NCBI RefSeq assembly: GCF_001905125.1
Contig: NZ_LWLE01000003.1
Location: forward strand, 322,183 to 386,182
Length of the DNA stretch: 64,000 nt
Source of the DNA: Streptomyces sp. TSRI0281
Lineage (GTDB): Bacteria; Actinomycetota; Actinomycetes; Streptomycetales; Streptomycetaceae
Direction: 5' to 3'
Every line of letters starts with the position of its first letter. Within the stretch, counting starts at the first letter, position 1. Under the pieces are notes generated by a model. That model had not been told where the DNA came from. It made no database searches and saw only the letters and a program-made list of their open reading frames with translations. The translations under genes were made by a program, and so were the position numbers. Below are positions 18,189 to 27,109 of this stretch, piece after piece.

Positions 18189-18353
18189 ATGGACGCCATT
18201 CAGCAGCAGATGTTCGACACCTACCGCGCGGCCCGGCTGGGCGAGATCCCGCCCCCGCTGCCGGGACGCCACGACTGGGACGTACTGCGCACCCTCCGCG
18301 ACCACTGGCGCTCGCGCCACACCCTCCGCGCCAACGACCATGACCACCCGTAG
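18189..18353 (+). CDS. Small hypothetical protein (54 aa)
   Basis: A short ORF starting ATG after GAGGGC, which is a plausible ribosome-binding site. The protein begins MDAIQQQMFDTYRAARLGE, continues with a Pro-rich turn (IPPPLPG) and ends in a basic, His-rich segment (LRDHWRSRHTLRANDHDHP). It has no membrane segment and no recognised domain. Its divergent position beside the DUF5937 regulator makes it a possible target of that regulator. The codon third positions are G/C-rich in this frame, which supports real coding. Confidence 0.55.
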   Translation: MDAIQQQMFDTYRAARLGEIPPPLPGRHDWDVLRTLRDHWRSRHTLRANDHDHP

Positions 18354-18495
18354 CCCCACGCGCCGAGGCCCGCGCCGTGACCCCGCCGTACTCGCCGAGC
18401 CCCTGCTCGCGGCCGTGAGCCCGCCGTACCTGCGGAACGCCACTCACCGAGCCCCGCCGCCGTGAGCCCTGCGGCCGGGAGCACCGCACCCCCGC

Positions 18496-19650
18496 CTACC
18501 CCAACCGCGCCACGAACTCCCCCACGGCCTCCCGGACATCCCCCGCGGTCCACTCCAGCCCCTCGGCTCCCACCGTCACCTCGGTGAACGACACCCCCGG
18601 CGGCAGACCCGCCCCCGCCGCCCCCTCGAACCACTTCCGGAACAGGGCCACCCCCGTCTCCTCCGCCTGCCGCACCGAAGCCTCGTTCAGCGCCTCGGCG
18701 CCGTACGGCAGCCAGACCACGAACTGGTGCGTGTGCGGCGGCTCCGGATGCACCCGGAACCAGGGCACCCCGGAGCCCGCGAAACCCTCCGCCAGCGCCC
18801 CGGCCACCACCTTCGCCCGCGCCACGTAATCCGGCAGCCTCGGCAGCTCCCGCTCCAGGCCCAGCAGCGCGGACAGCGCCGCCGGATACTGCTGGAAGAC
18901 CTGGCCCCCGTACCGGTGGCGCCACGTGCGCGCCTCCTCGACCAGCGTCTCCGGACCGGCCAGCACCGCCCCGGACAGCCCGTTGAGCGACTTGTAGAAC
19001 GAGACGTACACGCTGTCCGCGAGCCCCGCGATCTGCGACAGCTCCCGCCCGAAGTGCGGGCCGCACTCCCAGAGCCGCGCCCCGTCCAGATGCACGACCG
19101 CGTCCCGTTCGCGGGCGGCGGCCACGACGGCCTCCAGCTCCTCCCAGGTGGGCAGGACGAAACCGGCGTCCCGCAACGGCAGCTCCAGCATCAGCGTGCC
19201 GAACGGCTCGGGGAAGTCGCGGATCTCGTCCGCCGTGGGGAGCCGGGGGGCGGACGTCGGATGCACCGTGCGCAGTCCGCTCACCACCGCGAGCGCACCC
19301 CGCTCGTGCACCTCCGGATGGGAGAGCGGATGCAGCGCCACCGTCGCGTTGCCCGTACGCCCCGCCCAGCAGCGCAGGGCGACCTGCTGGGCCATCGTCC
19401 CGGTCGGGAAGAACGCCGCGTCCTCCATGCCGAGGAGCGCCGCGACCCGCCGTTCGACCTCGGCGACGACCCCGTCACCGTAGATGTCCGTCCACTCGTC
19501 CAGGTCGTGGACGGCTCCCGCGTCGGCCACCAGCGCGGCCAGCCGTCCGCCGAGCGTGCCCTCCGCCGAAGCCCGCGCCAGGACCCGGTGGGATCGCCGC
19601 CAAGCGGTCAGTCTGCGCTGCCGCTGCTCCTGCTCATCGGTGACTGCCAT
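18496..19650 (-). CDS. Threonine aldolase/beta-eliminating lyase family PLP enzyme
   Basis: A 384-residue fold-type I PLP enzyme. The cofactor Asp is in [11 protein letters not shown] (Asp189), the Schiff-base Lys is in [12 protein letters not shown] (Lys220), and the N-terminal [18 protein letters not shown] block matches the low-specificity threonine aldolase family. Such enzymes split threonine or other beta-hydroxy amino acids into glycine and an aldehyde. The actual substrate is not visible. ATG 19650 gives the usual family length. Convergent with the small ORF and divergent from the pantothenate genes. Confidence 0.88.
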   Translation of the reverse strand: MAVTDEQEQRQRRLTAWRRSHRVLARASAEGTLGGRLAALVADAGAVHDLDEWTDIYGDGVVAEVERRVAALLGMEDAAFFPTGTMAQQVALRCWAGRTGNATVALHPLSHPEVHERGALAVVSGLRTVHPTSAPRLPTADEIRDFPEPFGTLMLELPLRDAGFVLPTWEELEAVVAAARERDAVVHLDGARLWECGPHFGRELSQIAGLADSVYVSFYKSLNGLSGAVLAGPETLVEEARTWRHRYGGQVFQQYPAALSALLGLERELPRLPDYVARAKVVAGALAEGFAGSGVPWFRVHPEPPHTHQFVVWLPYGAEALNEASVRQAEETGVALFRKWFEGAAGAGLPPGVSFTEVTVGAEGLEWTAGDVREAVGEFVARLG

Positions 19651-19816
19651 GGGACGATCATCGCCCGGACCACTGACATCGCCCAGCCGGTTTCCGCTCG
19701 GGCCGCAGAGTTACCCACAGGCTGTGGACAGCCGGGAGGTCTCCCGAAACGCTGGCGTAGCATGCAGAGAAATCGTCCGGTACCCCCCGCGGACTGGAAC
19801 GGAAGGCCATCGCCGC

Positions 19817-20752
19817 GTGAATACGACAGCTTCGAAGGAACCCCTCGACGCGAGGGACCGCCCCGCCCGCCTCACCGTCGGGGTCGTCGGCGCGGGCCGG
19901 GTCGGTCCCGCCCTCGCCGCCGCGCTCCAGCTCGCCGGGCACCGCCCGGTGGCCGTGTCGGGCGTCTCCGACGCGTCCGTGCGCCGTGCGGCCGCACTGC
20001 TCCCCGACGTACCGCTGGTGCCGCCCGCCGAGGTCCTCGCGCGCGCCGAGCTGGTGCTGCTGACCGTCCCCGACGACGCCCTGCCCGGCTTGGTCGAGGG
20101 CCTTGCCGAGACCGGCGCCGTACGGCCGGGACAGCTGATCGTCCACACATCGGGGCGGTACGGGGCCAAGGTCCTGGACCCCGCCCGGCGGGCCGGTGCG
20201 CTGCCGCTCGCCCTGCACCCGGCGATGACGTTCACCGGCAGCTCCGTCGACGTCCAGCGGCTGGCCGGCTGCTCCTTCGGGGTCACCGCCCCCGAGGAGC
20301 TGAGACTGGCGGCCGAGGCCCTGGTCATCGAGATGGGCGGCGAGCCGGAGTGGATCGCCGAGGAGGCCCGCCCGCTCTATCACGCGGCCCTCGCCCTCGG
20401 GGCGAACCACCTGGTCACCCTGGTCGCGGAGGCCATGGAGCTGCTGGCCAAGGCCGGGGTCACGGCGCCCGACCGGATGCTCGGCCCGCTCCTCGGCGCG
20501 GCGCTGGACAACGCCCTGCGCTCCGGCGACGCGGCGCTGACCGGACCCGTGGCCCGTGGCGACGCGGGCACGGTCGCCGCCCATGTCGGCGAGCTGCGCA
20601 AGCACGCCCCGCAGACGGTGGCCGGCTATCTCGCGATGGCCCGCGCCACGGCCGACCGGGCGCTCGCCCACGGTCTGCTCAAGCCGGAGCTGGCCGAGGA
20701 CCTGCTCGTCGTCCTGGCCGACGGCGAGAGCGGACCGGGGGAGGCCCGATGA
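19817..20752 (+). CDS. Rossmann-fold DUF2520 protein upstream of panC
   Basis: A 311-residue NAD(P)-binding protein with a dinucleotide site at residues 22-30 (GVVGAGRVG) and a DUF2520 C-terminal helical domain ([17 protein letters not shown] onward), similar in layout to 6-phosphogluconate and ketopantoate reductases. HPAMTFTGS lies at the domain junction. GTG 19817 was chosen from GGAAGG upstream and the family start. Its stop overlaps the panC ATG (ATGA), a strong sign of joint function. The arrangement invites the idea of a ketopantoate-reductase-like step in pantothenate synthesis, but the family's reaction is not established. Confidence 0.88.
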   Translation: MNTTASKEPLDARDRPARLTVGVVGAGRVGPALAAALQLAGHRPVAVSGVSDASVRRAAALLPDVPLVPPAEVLARAELVLLTVPDDALPGLVEGLAETGAVRPGQLIVHTSGRYGAKVLDPARRAGALPLALHPAMTFTGSSVDVQRLAGCSFGVTAPEELRLAAEALVIEMGGEPEWIAEEARPLYHAALALGANHLVTLVAEAMELLAKAGVTAPDRMLGPLLGAALDNALRSGDAALTGPVARGDAGTVAAHVGELRKHAPQTVAGYLAMARATADRALAHGLLKPELAEDLLVVLADGESGPGEAR

Positions 20753-21747
20753 ACGTCCTGCGTACCGCCGCCGAGCTGGACGCCCTGCACCGCCCGGCCG
20801 GTGCGGTGCGTGCCGTCGTCATGACGATGGGCGCCCTCCACGACGGCCACGCCACCCTGATCCGGGCCGCGCGCGCCGCCGCCGGTCCGGCCGGCCAGGT
20901 CGTGGTCACGGTCTTCGTGAACCCGCTCCAGTTCGGTGAGGCCGCCGACCTGGACCGCTACCCGCGCACCCTCGACGCCGATGTGGCGGTCGCCTCGGAT
21001 GCGGGGGCCGACACGGTCTTCGCGCCCTCCGTCGACGAGGTGTATCCCGGCGGCGAACCCCGGGTCCGGATCACCGCGGGCCCCATGGGCGAGCGCCTCG
21101 AAGGCGCCTCCCGCCCCGGTCACTTCGACGGCATGCTCACCGTCGTCGCCAAGCTCCTCCACCTCACCCGCCCCGATGCGGCGTTCTACGGGCAGAAGGA
21201 CGCCCAGCAGCTGGCGCTGATCCGCCGCATGGTGCGCGACCTGAATTTCGGCGTCGAGATCACCGGCGTACCCACGGTGCGCGACCCGGACGGTCTGGCG
21301 CTCTCCAGCCGTAACCGCTTCCTCTCCGCCGAGGAACGGCACACCGCCCTCGCCCTGCCCCGCGCGCTGTTCGCGGCCCGGGACAGACTGGCCGCCCAGC
21401 AGGCGCTGCACGAGCGCGCGCAGGCGACCGCGTCGAGCACGGGCCGGGCCGCCGGGCTCACCGCGCTCGGCGAGTCCCGCGCGGCGGCCGACGCCCAGGC
21501 GGTGGCGCTGGCCCGGCCGAGCGGCGGACCCGCCGCCGTACGGGCAGCCGCGCAGCTCGTCCTCCTGGACGCCGCCCGGGAACGGCAGCCGCTCGTCCTG
21601 GACTATCTGGCCCTCGTGGACCCGGCGGACTTCACCGAGATCCCCGACGACCGCGAGAGCGGGGAGGCGATCCTCGCCATCGCGGCGCGGGTCGGTGCCA
21701 CCCGTCTGATCGACAACATCCCCCTGACCTTCGGAGCCCTCACGTGA
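20749..21747 (+). CDS. panC: Pantothenate synthetase (pantoate-beta-alanine ligase)
   Basis: Joins pantoate and beta-alanine with ATP. Signatures: MGALHDGH at residues 27-34 (ATP-binding HIGH-like motif), [44 protein letters not shown] and [11 protein letters not shown]. The 332-residue length exceeds the usual 280 or so. The excess is an Ala/Gly-rich segment at about residues 215-275, between the SRNRFLS block and the C-terminal ALVDPADF strand. Overlaps the upstream DUF2520 gene and the downstream nadB (GTGA). Confidence 0.96.
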   Translation: MNVLRTAAELDALHRPAGAVRAVVMTMGALHDGHATLIRAARAAAGPAGQVVVTVFVNPLQFGEAADLDRYPRTLDADVAVASDAGADTVFAPSVDEVYPGGEPRVRITAGPMGERLEGASRPGHFDGMLTVVAKLLHLTRPDAAFYGQKDAQQLALIRRMVRDLNFGVEITGVPTVRDPDGLALSSRNRFLSAEERHTALALPRALFAARDRLAAQQALHERAQATASSTGRAAGLTALGESRAAADAQAVALARPSGGPAAVRAAAQLVLLDAARERQPLVLDYLALVDPADFTEIPDDRESGEAILAIAARVGATRLIDNIPLTFGALT

Positions 21748-23438
21748 CCGGAATACGGCTGACCGCCCCCGCCCCCGGCTGGGCCATCGACGCGGATGTC
21801 GTCGTGGTCGGCTCCGGCGTGGCCGGTCTCACCACCGCCCTGCGCTGCGCGGCCGCGGGCCTCGCCACCGTCGTCGTCACCAAGGCCCGGCTGGACGACG
21901 GCTCCACGCGCTGGGCCCAGGGCGGCATCGCCGCGGCCCTGGGCGAGGGCGACACCCCCGAGCAGCATCTCGACGACACCCTCGTCGCGGGCGTCGGCCT
22001 GTGCGACGAGGCGGCGGTACGGACCCTGGTCACCGAGGGCCCCGACGCCGTACGCAGGCTGATCGAGACCGGCGCCCACTTCGACACCACCGACGACGGC
22101 GACATCGCGCTGACCCGTGAGGGCGGCCACCACCGCCGCCGCATCGCGCACGCGGGCGGCGACGCGACGGGCGCCGAGATCTCCCGCGCGCTGGTCGAGG
22201 CGGTCCGCTCGGCCGCCCTGCACACCGTCGAGAACGCCCTGGTCCTGGACCTGCTCACCGACGCCGAAGGCCGTACGGCGGGCGTCACCCTGCACGTCAT
22301 GGGCGAGGGCCAGCACGACGGTGTCGGCGCCGTCCGCGCCCCCGCGGTCGTCCTCGCCACCGGCGGCATGGGCCAGGTCTTCTCCGCCACCACCAACCCG
22401 CCGGTCTCCACCGGCGACGGGGTGGCGCTCGCGCTGCGGGCCGGTGCGGAGGTCTCCGACCTCGAATTCGTCCAGTTCCACCCGACCGTCCTCTTCCTCG
22501 GCGCCGACGCCGAGGGCCAGCAGCCGCTCGTGTCGGAAGCGGTACGGGGCGAGGGCGCCCATCTCGTGGACGCGTCCGGTACGCGCTTCATGCTCGGGCA
22601 GCACGAGCTGGCGGAGCTGGCCCCGCGCGACATCGTCGCCAAGGCCATCACCCGGCAGATGCTCCTGCACGGCACCGGGCACATGTATCTGGACGCCCGG
22701 CACTTCGGCGCCGAGATGTGGGAGCAGCGCTTCCCCACCATCCTGGCGGCCTGCCGCGCCCACGGCATCGACCCGATCACCGAGCCGATCCCGGTGGCGC
22801 CCGCCGCGCACTACGCCTCCGGCGGCATCCGCACCGACCTGCGGGGACGTACGACCGTGCCCGGTCTGTACGCCTGCGGGGAGGTCGCCTGCACCGGGGT
22901 GCACGGCGCCAACCGGCTGGCGTCCAACTCCCTCCTGGAGGGGCTGGTCTTCGCCGAGAGCATCGCCGCGGACATCGCCGAGGACCGCCCGCGGCGTACG
23001 GAGGCGGTGCACGGGGGCGACGGCACGCCCGCGCCGCTGCTCGCCCCCGAGTCCCGTACCGCGATCCAGCGGATCATGACCCGGGGCGCCGGGGTCCTGC
23101 GCTCCGCCGACAGTCTCGCCGCCGCGGCCGACGAGCTGGAGGCCCTGCACCGTGACGCGGTCGCCGACGCGGGGAGCGCCGGTACGTCCGAGGCCAAGGC
23201 CACCGTGCCCGGGGTCGAGGCGTGGGAGGTCACCAACCTGCTCCTCGTCTCCCGGGTCCTGGTCGCCGCCGCCCGCGCCCGCGAGGAGACCCGCGGCTGC
23301 CACTGGCGCGAGGACCGGCCCGACCGCGACGACGAGCACTGGCGCCGCCACCTCGTGGTCCGGATCGCGCCGGACCGGAAGCCGGTGCTGCACCTGACGG
23401 AGACCGCCGCGTTCCCGCCCGTACGTCCCGCGAATTGA
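21744..23438 (+). CDS. nadB: L-aspartate oxidase
   Basis: Flavoprotein that oxidises L-aspartate to iminoaspartate for de novo NAD synthesis. FAD-binding GSGVAGLT at residues 23-30, the substrate block [46 protein letters not shown] and [11 protein letters not shown] near residue 390 are all present in 564 residues. GTG start inside the panC stop. The next enzyme, quinolinate synthase (NadA), is not in the window, so the pathway is split in this genome. Confidence 0.96.
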   Translation: MTGIRLTAPAPGWAIDADVVVVGSGVAGLTTALRCAAAGLATVVVTKARLDDGSTRWAQGGIAAALGEGDTPEQHLDDTLVAGVGLCDEAAVRTLVTEGPDAVRRLIETGAHFDTTDDGDIALTREGGHHRRRIAHAGGDATGAEISRALVEAVRSAALHTVENALVLDLLTDAEGRTAGVTLHVMGEGQHDGVGAVRAPAVVLATGGMGQVFSATTNPPVSTGDGVALALRAGAEVSDLEFVQFHPTVLFLGADAEGQQPLVSEAVRGEGAHLVDASGTRFMLGQHELAELAPRDIVAKAITRQMLLHGTGHMYLDARHFGAEMWEQRFPTILAACRAHGIDPITEPIPVAPAAHYASGGIRTDLRGRTTVPGLYACGEVACTGVHGANRLASNSLLEGLVFAESIAADIAEDRPRRTEAVHGGDGTPAPLLAPESRTAIQRIMTRGAGVLRSADSLAAAADELEALHRDAVADAGSAGTSEAKATVPGVEAWEVTNLLLVSRVLVAAARAREETRGCHWREDRPDRDDEHWRRHLVVRIAPDRKPVLHLTETAAFPPVRPAN

Positions 23439-23566
23439 GCAGACTGCTCAGCAGGCCCGCGACCGGCCGGGACCGGGACCCGGGCCGCTGAGCGAACCCC
23501 GCACCACCCGCGGCCCGACCGCACCGCCCCGTACCACCCGCAGACGCCCCCCGAGGAGCCGTAACC

Positions 23567-24616
23567 GTGAGCACGCCCGAAGAGAATCCGCGCCCCACGC
23601 CCGTGGACGTACCGCTGATCCAGATCGGCGCGCCCGCACCGTCCGCGGGAGGCTGTGGCGACGACTGCGGCTGTGGCGACGGCTACGACCCCGACGCCCT
23701 GGAGTGCGGTCTGGACCCCGCGCTCGCCCAGCTCCTCGCCGAGGCGGGTCTGGACCCCGTCCAGGTCGAGGACGTCGCCCATGTCGCGATCGAGGAGGAC
23801 CTCGACGGTGGTGTGGACATCACGACCGTGGCGACCGTGGACGAGGACGCCGTCGCCACCGGTGACTTCACCGCCCGTGAGGCGGGTGTGGTCGCCGGTC
23901 TGCGGGTCGCCGAGGCCGTCCTGTCCATCGTCTGCACCAGCGAGTTCGAGGTCGAGCGCCATGTCGAGGACGGCGACCGCGTCGCCCCCGGCCAGAAGCT
24001 GCTGACCGTCACCACCCGCACCCGTGATCTGCTCACCGGCGAGCGCAGCGCGCTCAACCTGCTGTGCCGCCTCTCCGGCATCGCGACCGCCACCCGTGCC
24101 TGGGCCGACGTGCTCGAAGGGACGAAGGCGGAGGTCCGCGACACCCGTAAGACGACGCCGGGCCTGCGCGCCCTGGAGAAGTACGCGGTGCGCTGCGGCG
24201 GCGGGGTCAACCACCGCATGTCGCTCTCCGACGCGGCCCTGGTCAAGGACAACCACGTCATCGCGGCGGGCGGGGTGGCCGAGGCGTTCGAGCGGGTGCG
24301 GGAGGAGTTCCCCGACGTACCGATCGAGGTCGAGGTCGACACGATGCAGCAGGTCCGCGAGGTGCTCGACGCGGGCGTCGACCTGATCCTGCTGGACAAC
24401 TTCACACCGGGCGAGACCGCCGAGGCCGTCGCCCTGGTCGGTGGCCGCGCGGTGCTGGAGTCCTCCGGCCGGCTCACCCTCGACTCGGCCCGCGCCTACG
24501 CCGAGGCGGGCGTCGACTACCTGGCCGTCGGCGCGCTCACCCACTCCTCGCCGATCCTCGACATCGGCCTGGACTTCCGGGACGCCGCCCCGGCCACCGG
24601 TGAGGCCCGCGCCTGA
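23567..24616 (+). CDS. nadC: Quinolinate phosphoribosyltransferase
   Basis: Makes nicotinate mononucleotide from quinolinate and PRPP. Catalytic blocks: EEDLDGGVDITT, ERSALNLLCRLSGIAT, RDTRKTTPGLRALEKYAV, NHRMSLSDAALVKDNH and DLILLDNF. The first 48 residues are an extra, acidic extension with four cysteines (30, 34, 36, 47) in a GGCGDDCGCGDG context, not present in the short NadC of E. coli. GTG start after GAGGAG. A 128-bp gap separates it from nadB, and its stop overlaps coaX by one base. Confidence 0.96.
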   Translation: MSTPEENPRPTPVDVPLIQIGAPAPSAGGCGDDCGCGDGYDPDALECGLDPALAQLLAEAGLDPVQVEDVAHVAIEEDLDGGVDITTVATVDEDAVATGDFTAREAGVVAGLRVAEAVLSIVCTSEFEVERHVEDGDRVAPGQKLLTVTTRTRDLLTGERSALNLLCRLSGIATATRAWADVLEGTKAEVRDTRKTTPGLRALEKYAVRCGGGVNHRMSLSDAALVKDNHVIAAGGVAEAFERVREEFPDVPIEVEVDTMQQVREVLDAGVDLILLDNFTPGETAEAVALVGGRAVLESSGRLTLDSARAYAEAGVDYLAVGALTHSSPILDIGLDFRDAAPATGEARA

Positions 24617-25413
24617 TGCTGCTCACCATCGACGTCGGCAACACCCACACCGTCCTCGGCCTGTTCGACGGCGAGGAGATCGTCGAGCACTGGCGGATCT
24701 CCACCGACGCCCGCCGCACCGCCGACGAGCTCGCCGTACTGCTCCAGGGGCTGATGGGCACGCATCCGCTGCTCGGCATGGAGCTGGGCGACGGCATCGA
24801 GGGCATCGCGATCTGCGCCACCGTCCCGGCGGTGCTGCACGAGCTGCGGGAGGTGACCCGCCGCTACTACGGCGACGTCCCCGCGGTGCTCGTGGAGCCC
24901 GGCATCAAGACCGGGGTGCCGATCCTGGTGGACAACCCGAAGGAGGTCGGCGCGGACCGCATCATCAACTCGGTCGCCGCCGTCGATCTCTACGGCGGTC
25001 CGGCGATCGTGGTCGACTTCGGCACGGCCACCACGTTCGACGCGGTGTCCGCCCGTGGTGAGTACGTGGGCGGAGTCATCGCCCCCGGTATCGAGATCTC
25101 GGTCGAGGCGCTCGGGGTGAAGGGCGCCCAGCTCCGCAAGATCGAGCTGGCCAAGCCGCGCAGTGTGATCGGCAAGAACACCGTCGAGGCCATGCAGTCC
25201 GGCATCGTGTTCGGCTTCGCGGGCCAGGTCGACGGTGTCGTGGCGCGGATGAAGAAGGAGCTGGCGGGCGACCCCGAGGACGTCACGGTGATCGCGACCG
25301 GTGGCCTTGCTCCGATGGTGTTGGGGGAGTCCTCCGTCATCGACGAGCACGAGCCGTGGCTGACGCTCATCGGGCTGCGTCTCGTGTACGAGCGCAACGT
25401 CGCACGCATGTAG
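24616..25413 (+). CDS. coaX: Type III pantothenate kinase
   Basis: Phosphorylates pantothenate, the first step of coenzyme A synthesis. The 265-residue ASKHA-fold protein has TIDVGNTHTVLGLF (phosphate 1), DNPKEVGADRIINSVAA, DFGTATTFDAVS and GGVIAPGIEISVEAL. ATG is at the last base of the nadC stop (TGATG). Together with panC in the same run it links pantothenate, CoA and NAD production. Type III enzymes use monovalent cations and are not inhibited by CoA (family knowledge). Confidence 0.95.
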   Translation: MLLTIDVGNTHTVLGLFDGEEIVEHWRISTDARRTADELAVLLQGLMGTHPLLGMELGDGIEGIAICATVPAVLHELREVTRRYYGDVPAVLVEPGIKTGVPILVDNPKEVGADRIINSVAAVDLYGGPAIVVDFGTATTFDAVSARGEYVGGVIAPGIEISVEALGVKGAQLRKIELAKPRSVIGKNTVEAMQSGIVFGFAGQVDGVVARMKKELAGDPEDVTVIATGGLAPMVLGESSVIDEHEPWLTLIGLRLVYERNVARM

Positions 25414-25474
25414 GCACTGCCGGGACGGTCGGCGGGCGGGGCGCCGGACGCGGGCGGCTCACCTGCGACAACGC

Positions 25475-25516
25475 CCGCCGACGGCGTACCACCGCCCTCC
25501 GCGGAACCGTCGGCGG
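25475..25516 (+). terminator. Hairpin after the pan-nad-coaX genes
   Basis: A perfect 10-bp stem (25475-25484 with 25507-25516) with a 22-base loop, 60 bp after the coaX stop and no T-run. Plausible operon end. Confidence 0.5.
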
Positions 25517-25599
25517 AGCCCCGGTGGAGTCCCGGCGGGCGCCGCGCCGCCGTCGGCCAGTTAAACGGATTTTGTCCATTTAGCACGTATTGTCGCGCC

Positions 25600-26211
25600 A
25601 TGCCCACGCCCTACGGATCACGAGGCGGCATGGCGTTCGGTGCGGACGAGCTGCGGGTGCTCCGACGTGCCCTCGCCATCGCCCTCCACCCGACGCCCCT
25701 GCCCGACGAGGATGTCCAGGACTGCCTGCGGCTCGCGGGTGCCGTGGACGAGGCGGTCAGCGAGGCGGGGAGACTGCGCGCGTTCCTCCTCGCCGATCTC
25801 GCCCGCTACCGCGAAGCTCTCCCCGGCTCCGTCACCGGCTATCTGGAGCTCCTCCAGGACGCCGTGGCCGCCGGTTACGACCCCCGCCCGGACGATCTGG
25901 CCGCCCTGCGGGCCCTGCGCGGCAGGCCGGTCGCGGCAGCGCTCCTGGAACGCTGCCAGGTACTCGCGGAACGTTCCGTACGGGCCCGGCTCGCCGGCCG
26001 CTCCGTCGCGGTGACGGCCCCGGCGCCCCGAGGCCGGCTGCTCGCCCTGCCCGGCGGCCGCGCCGCGGAGCGGGAACCCGAGCGCCCCAAGGCCCCGGTC
26101 GCGCCCGGCCGTCCGCAGACCCCGGCGGAGCGGCCGATGCCCAAGCCCTCCGAGGTGTTCCCGCCCCGCCGCCGGCCCGTGCCGCCGCCCGGCGAACGCG
26201 CGGCGGGCTGA
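25600..26211 (+). CDS. Conserved hypothetical protein, helical with Pro-rich tail
   Basis: A 203-residue soluble protein. Residues 12-130 are predicted mostly helical and Leu/Ala-rich (ELRVLRRALAIALHPTPLPD, AFLLADLARYREALPGSVTG, YLELLQDAVAAGYDPRPDDL). Residues 135-203 are Pro/Arg-rich and probably disordered, ending PPRRRPVPPPGERAAG. No catalytic motif is visible. An A+T-rich stretch (TTAAACGGATTTTGTCCATTT, 25560-25580) just upstream is a likely promoter region. It stands alone between two hairpins, so it is probably a single-gene transcript. Function unknown. Confidence 0.75.
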   Translation: MPTPYGSRGGMAFGADELRVLRRALAIALHPTPLPDEDVQDCLRLAGAVDEAVSEAGRLRAFLLADLARYREALPGSVTGYLELLQDAVAAGYDPRPDDLAALRALRGRPVAAALLERCQVLAERSVRARLAGRSVAVTAPAPRGRLLALPGGRAAEREPERPKAPVAPGRPQTPAERPMPKPSEVFPPRRRPVPPPGERAAG

Positions 26212-26250
26212 GGCCCGTCCCCGCAATCGCCGATCCCGGGAACTTTCCCG

Positions 26251-26291
26251 GCGGGACGCGGCGTCCTCCTCGGGAGGGCGCCGCGTCCCGC
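26251..26291 (+). terminator. Strong hairpin terminator
   Basis: A perfect 13-bp stem (26251-26263 with 26279-26291) plus an inner CCTC/GAGG pairing. No T-run. It follows the 203-residue hypothetical gene and precedes the small membrane protein gene by 27 bp. Confidence 0.65.
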
Positions 26292-26318
26292 TGATCGGGG
26301 CTCGCTACTCTGGACGGC

Positions 26319-26498
26319 ATGGACTACGTATCCGCGCTCGTGCCCCCCGTGGTGATGGCCGTCTTCTTCATCGCTCTGATCGTGGTGATCGTCAAGAGTC
26401 AGGGCGGTCCTAACAAGACCAAGGAAGACGCCGCCGTGGATGCGACGCTCGCCCGCGTGGAGCCGGCGAAGCAGACCGCTCGTCCGGAGAGTGTCTGA
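26319..26498 (+). CDS. Small single-pass membrane protein (59 aa)
   Basis: A 59-codon ORF with ATG, one hydrophobic helix (residues 7-26, LVPPVVMAVFFIALIVVIVK) and a short charged cytoplasmic tail (KTKEDAAVDATLARVEPAKQ). Bracketed by two hairpin terminators, so it has its own transcript. The type I-like topology and length match a small conserved membrane protein found at this place in streptomycetes. No function is known. The G/C-biased third positions in this frame support coding. Confidence 0.7.
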   Translation: MDYVSALVPPVVMAVFFIALIVVIVKSQGGPNKTKEDAAVDATLARVEPAKQTARPESV

Positions 26499-26559
26499 CC
26501 GCTGGGCAGCGGCCCCGCGCACCCGTCCGGCGGGCGCGCGGGGCACCCCGTGCACCGTC

Positions 26560-26593
26560 AAGGGCGTACGGCTCATGGGAGCCGTACGCCCTT
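26560..26593 (+). terminator. Intrinsic-like terminator before the BlaI-type gene
   Basis: A perfect 14-bp stem (26560-26573 with 26580-26593) with a six-base loop, ending in CCCTTTCG. It separates the small membrane protein from the blaI-like gene. Confidence 0.75.
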
Positions 26594-26644
26594 TCGCTGT
26601 GTAAATACCAGCTCATTCAAGACATCTGGCACTAAGGTGACGCT

Positions 26645-27100
26645 GTGCCTCGCCAATTGGGAGAGCTGGAAGACGCCGTGATGACCCGCGTCTGGCAATG
26701 GAACCGTCCGGTCACTGTGCGGGAAGTCCTTGAGGACCTCCAGCAGGAACGGTCCATCGCCTACACGACTGTCATGACGGTAATGGACAATCTCCATCAG
26801 AAGGGCTGGGTGCGCCGGGAAGTCGATGGCCGGGCATATCGATATACGGCCGTCTCCACCAGGGCCGCGTACTCGGCCGCACTCATGAACGAAGCGTGGT
26901 CCCGCAGTGACAACCCGGCGGCCGCTCTAGTCGCGTTCTTCGGCATGATGTCCGCGGAGCAGCGCGAAGCCCTCCAGGACGCGGTCCGCATGGTTTCCCC
27001 GGGCCTCACCGATCCGCCGCCCACAAGCCCCTCCGGTGACGTGTCGCCCGGTGCGGACGTGCCTGTGGCCGATGACGCGGCGCCGGAGAGCGGGCGATAG
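26645..27100 (+). CDS. BlaI/MecI/CopY-family transcriptional regulator
   Basis: A 151-residue repressor-type protein. The winged helix occupies residues 4-75: LGELEDAVMTRVWQWNRPVT, VREVLEDLQQERSIAYTTVM and TVMDNLHQKGWVRREVDGRAYRY. These are the family's DNA-binding features. The dimerisation helices follow, and the last 30 residues are Pro/Asp-rich. GTG start with AAGGTG upstream. No BlaR1-type sensor or beta-lactamase gene lies beside it, so the inducing signal and targets are unknown. The next gene starts 9 bp downstream. Confidence 0.9.
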   Translation: MPRQLGELEDAVMTRVWQWNRPVTVREVLEDLQQERSIAYTTVMTVMDNLHQKGWVRREVDGRAYRYTAVSTRAAYSAALMNEAWSRSDNPAAALVAFFGMMSAEQREALQDAVRMVSPGLTDPPPTSPSGDVSPGADVPVADDAAPESGR

Positions 27101-27109
27101 CGTCGGGGC

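Noticed and set aside
18354..18495. A further gene between the 54-codon ORF and the PLP lyase
   Set aside because: Only short frames with no ribosome-binding site or coding bias are seen.
22811..24544. A 577-codon minus-strand frame opposite nadB and nadC
   Set aside because: Shadow frame of two well-supported genes, with no start signal and no domain.
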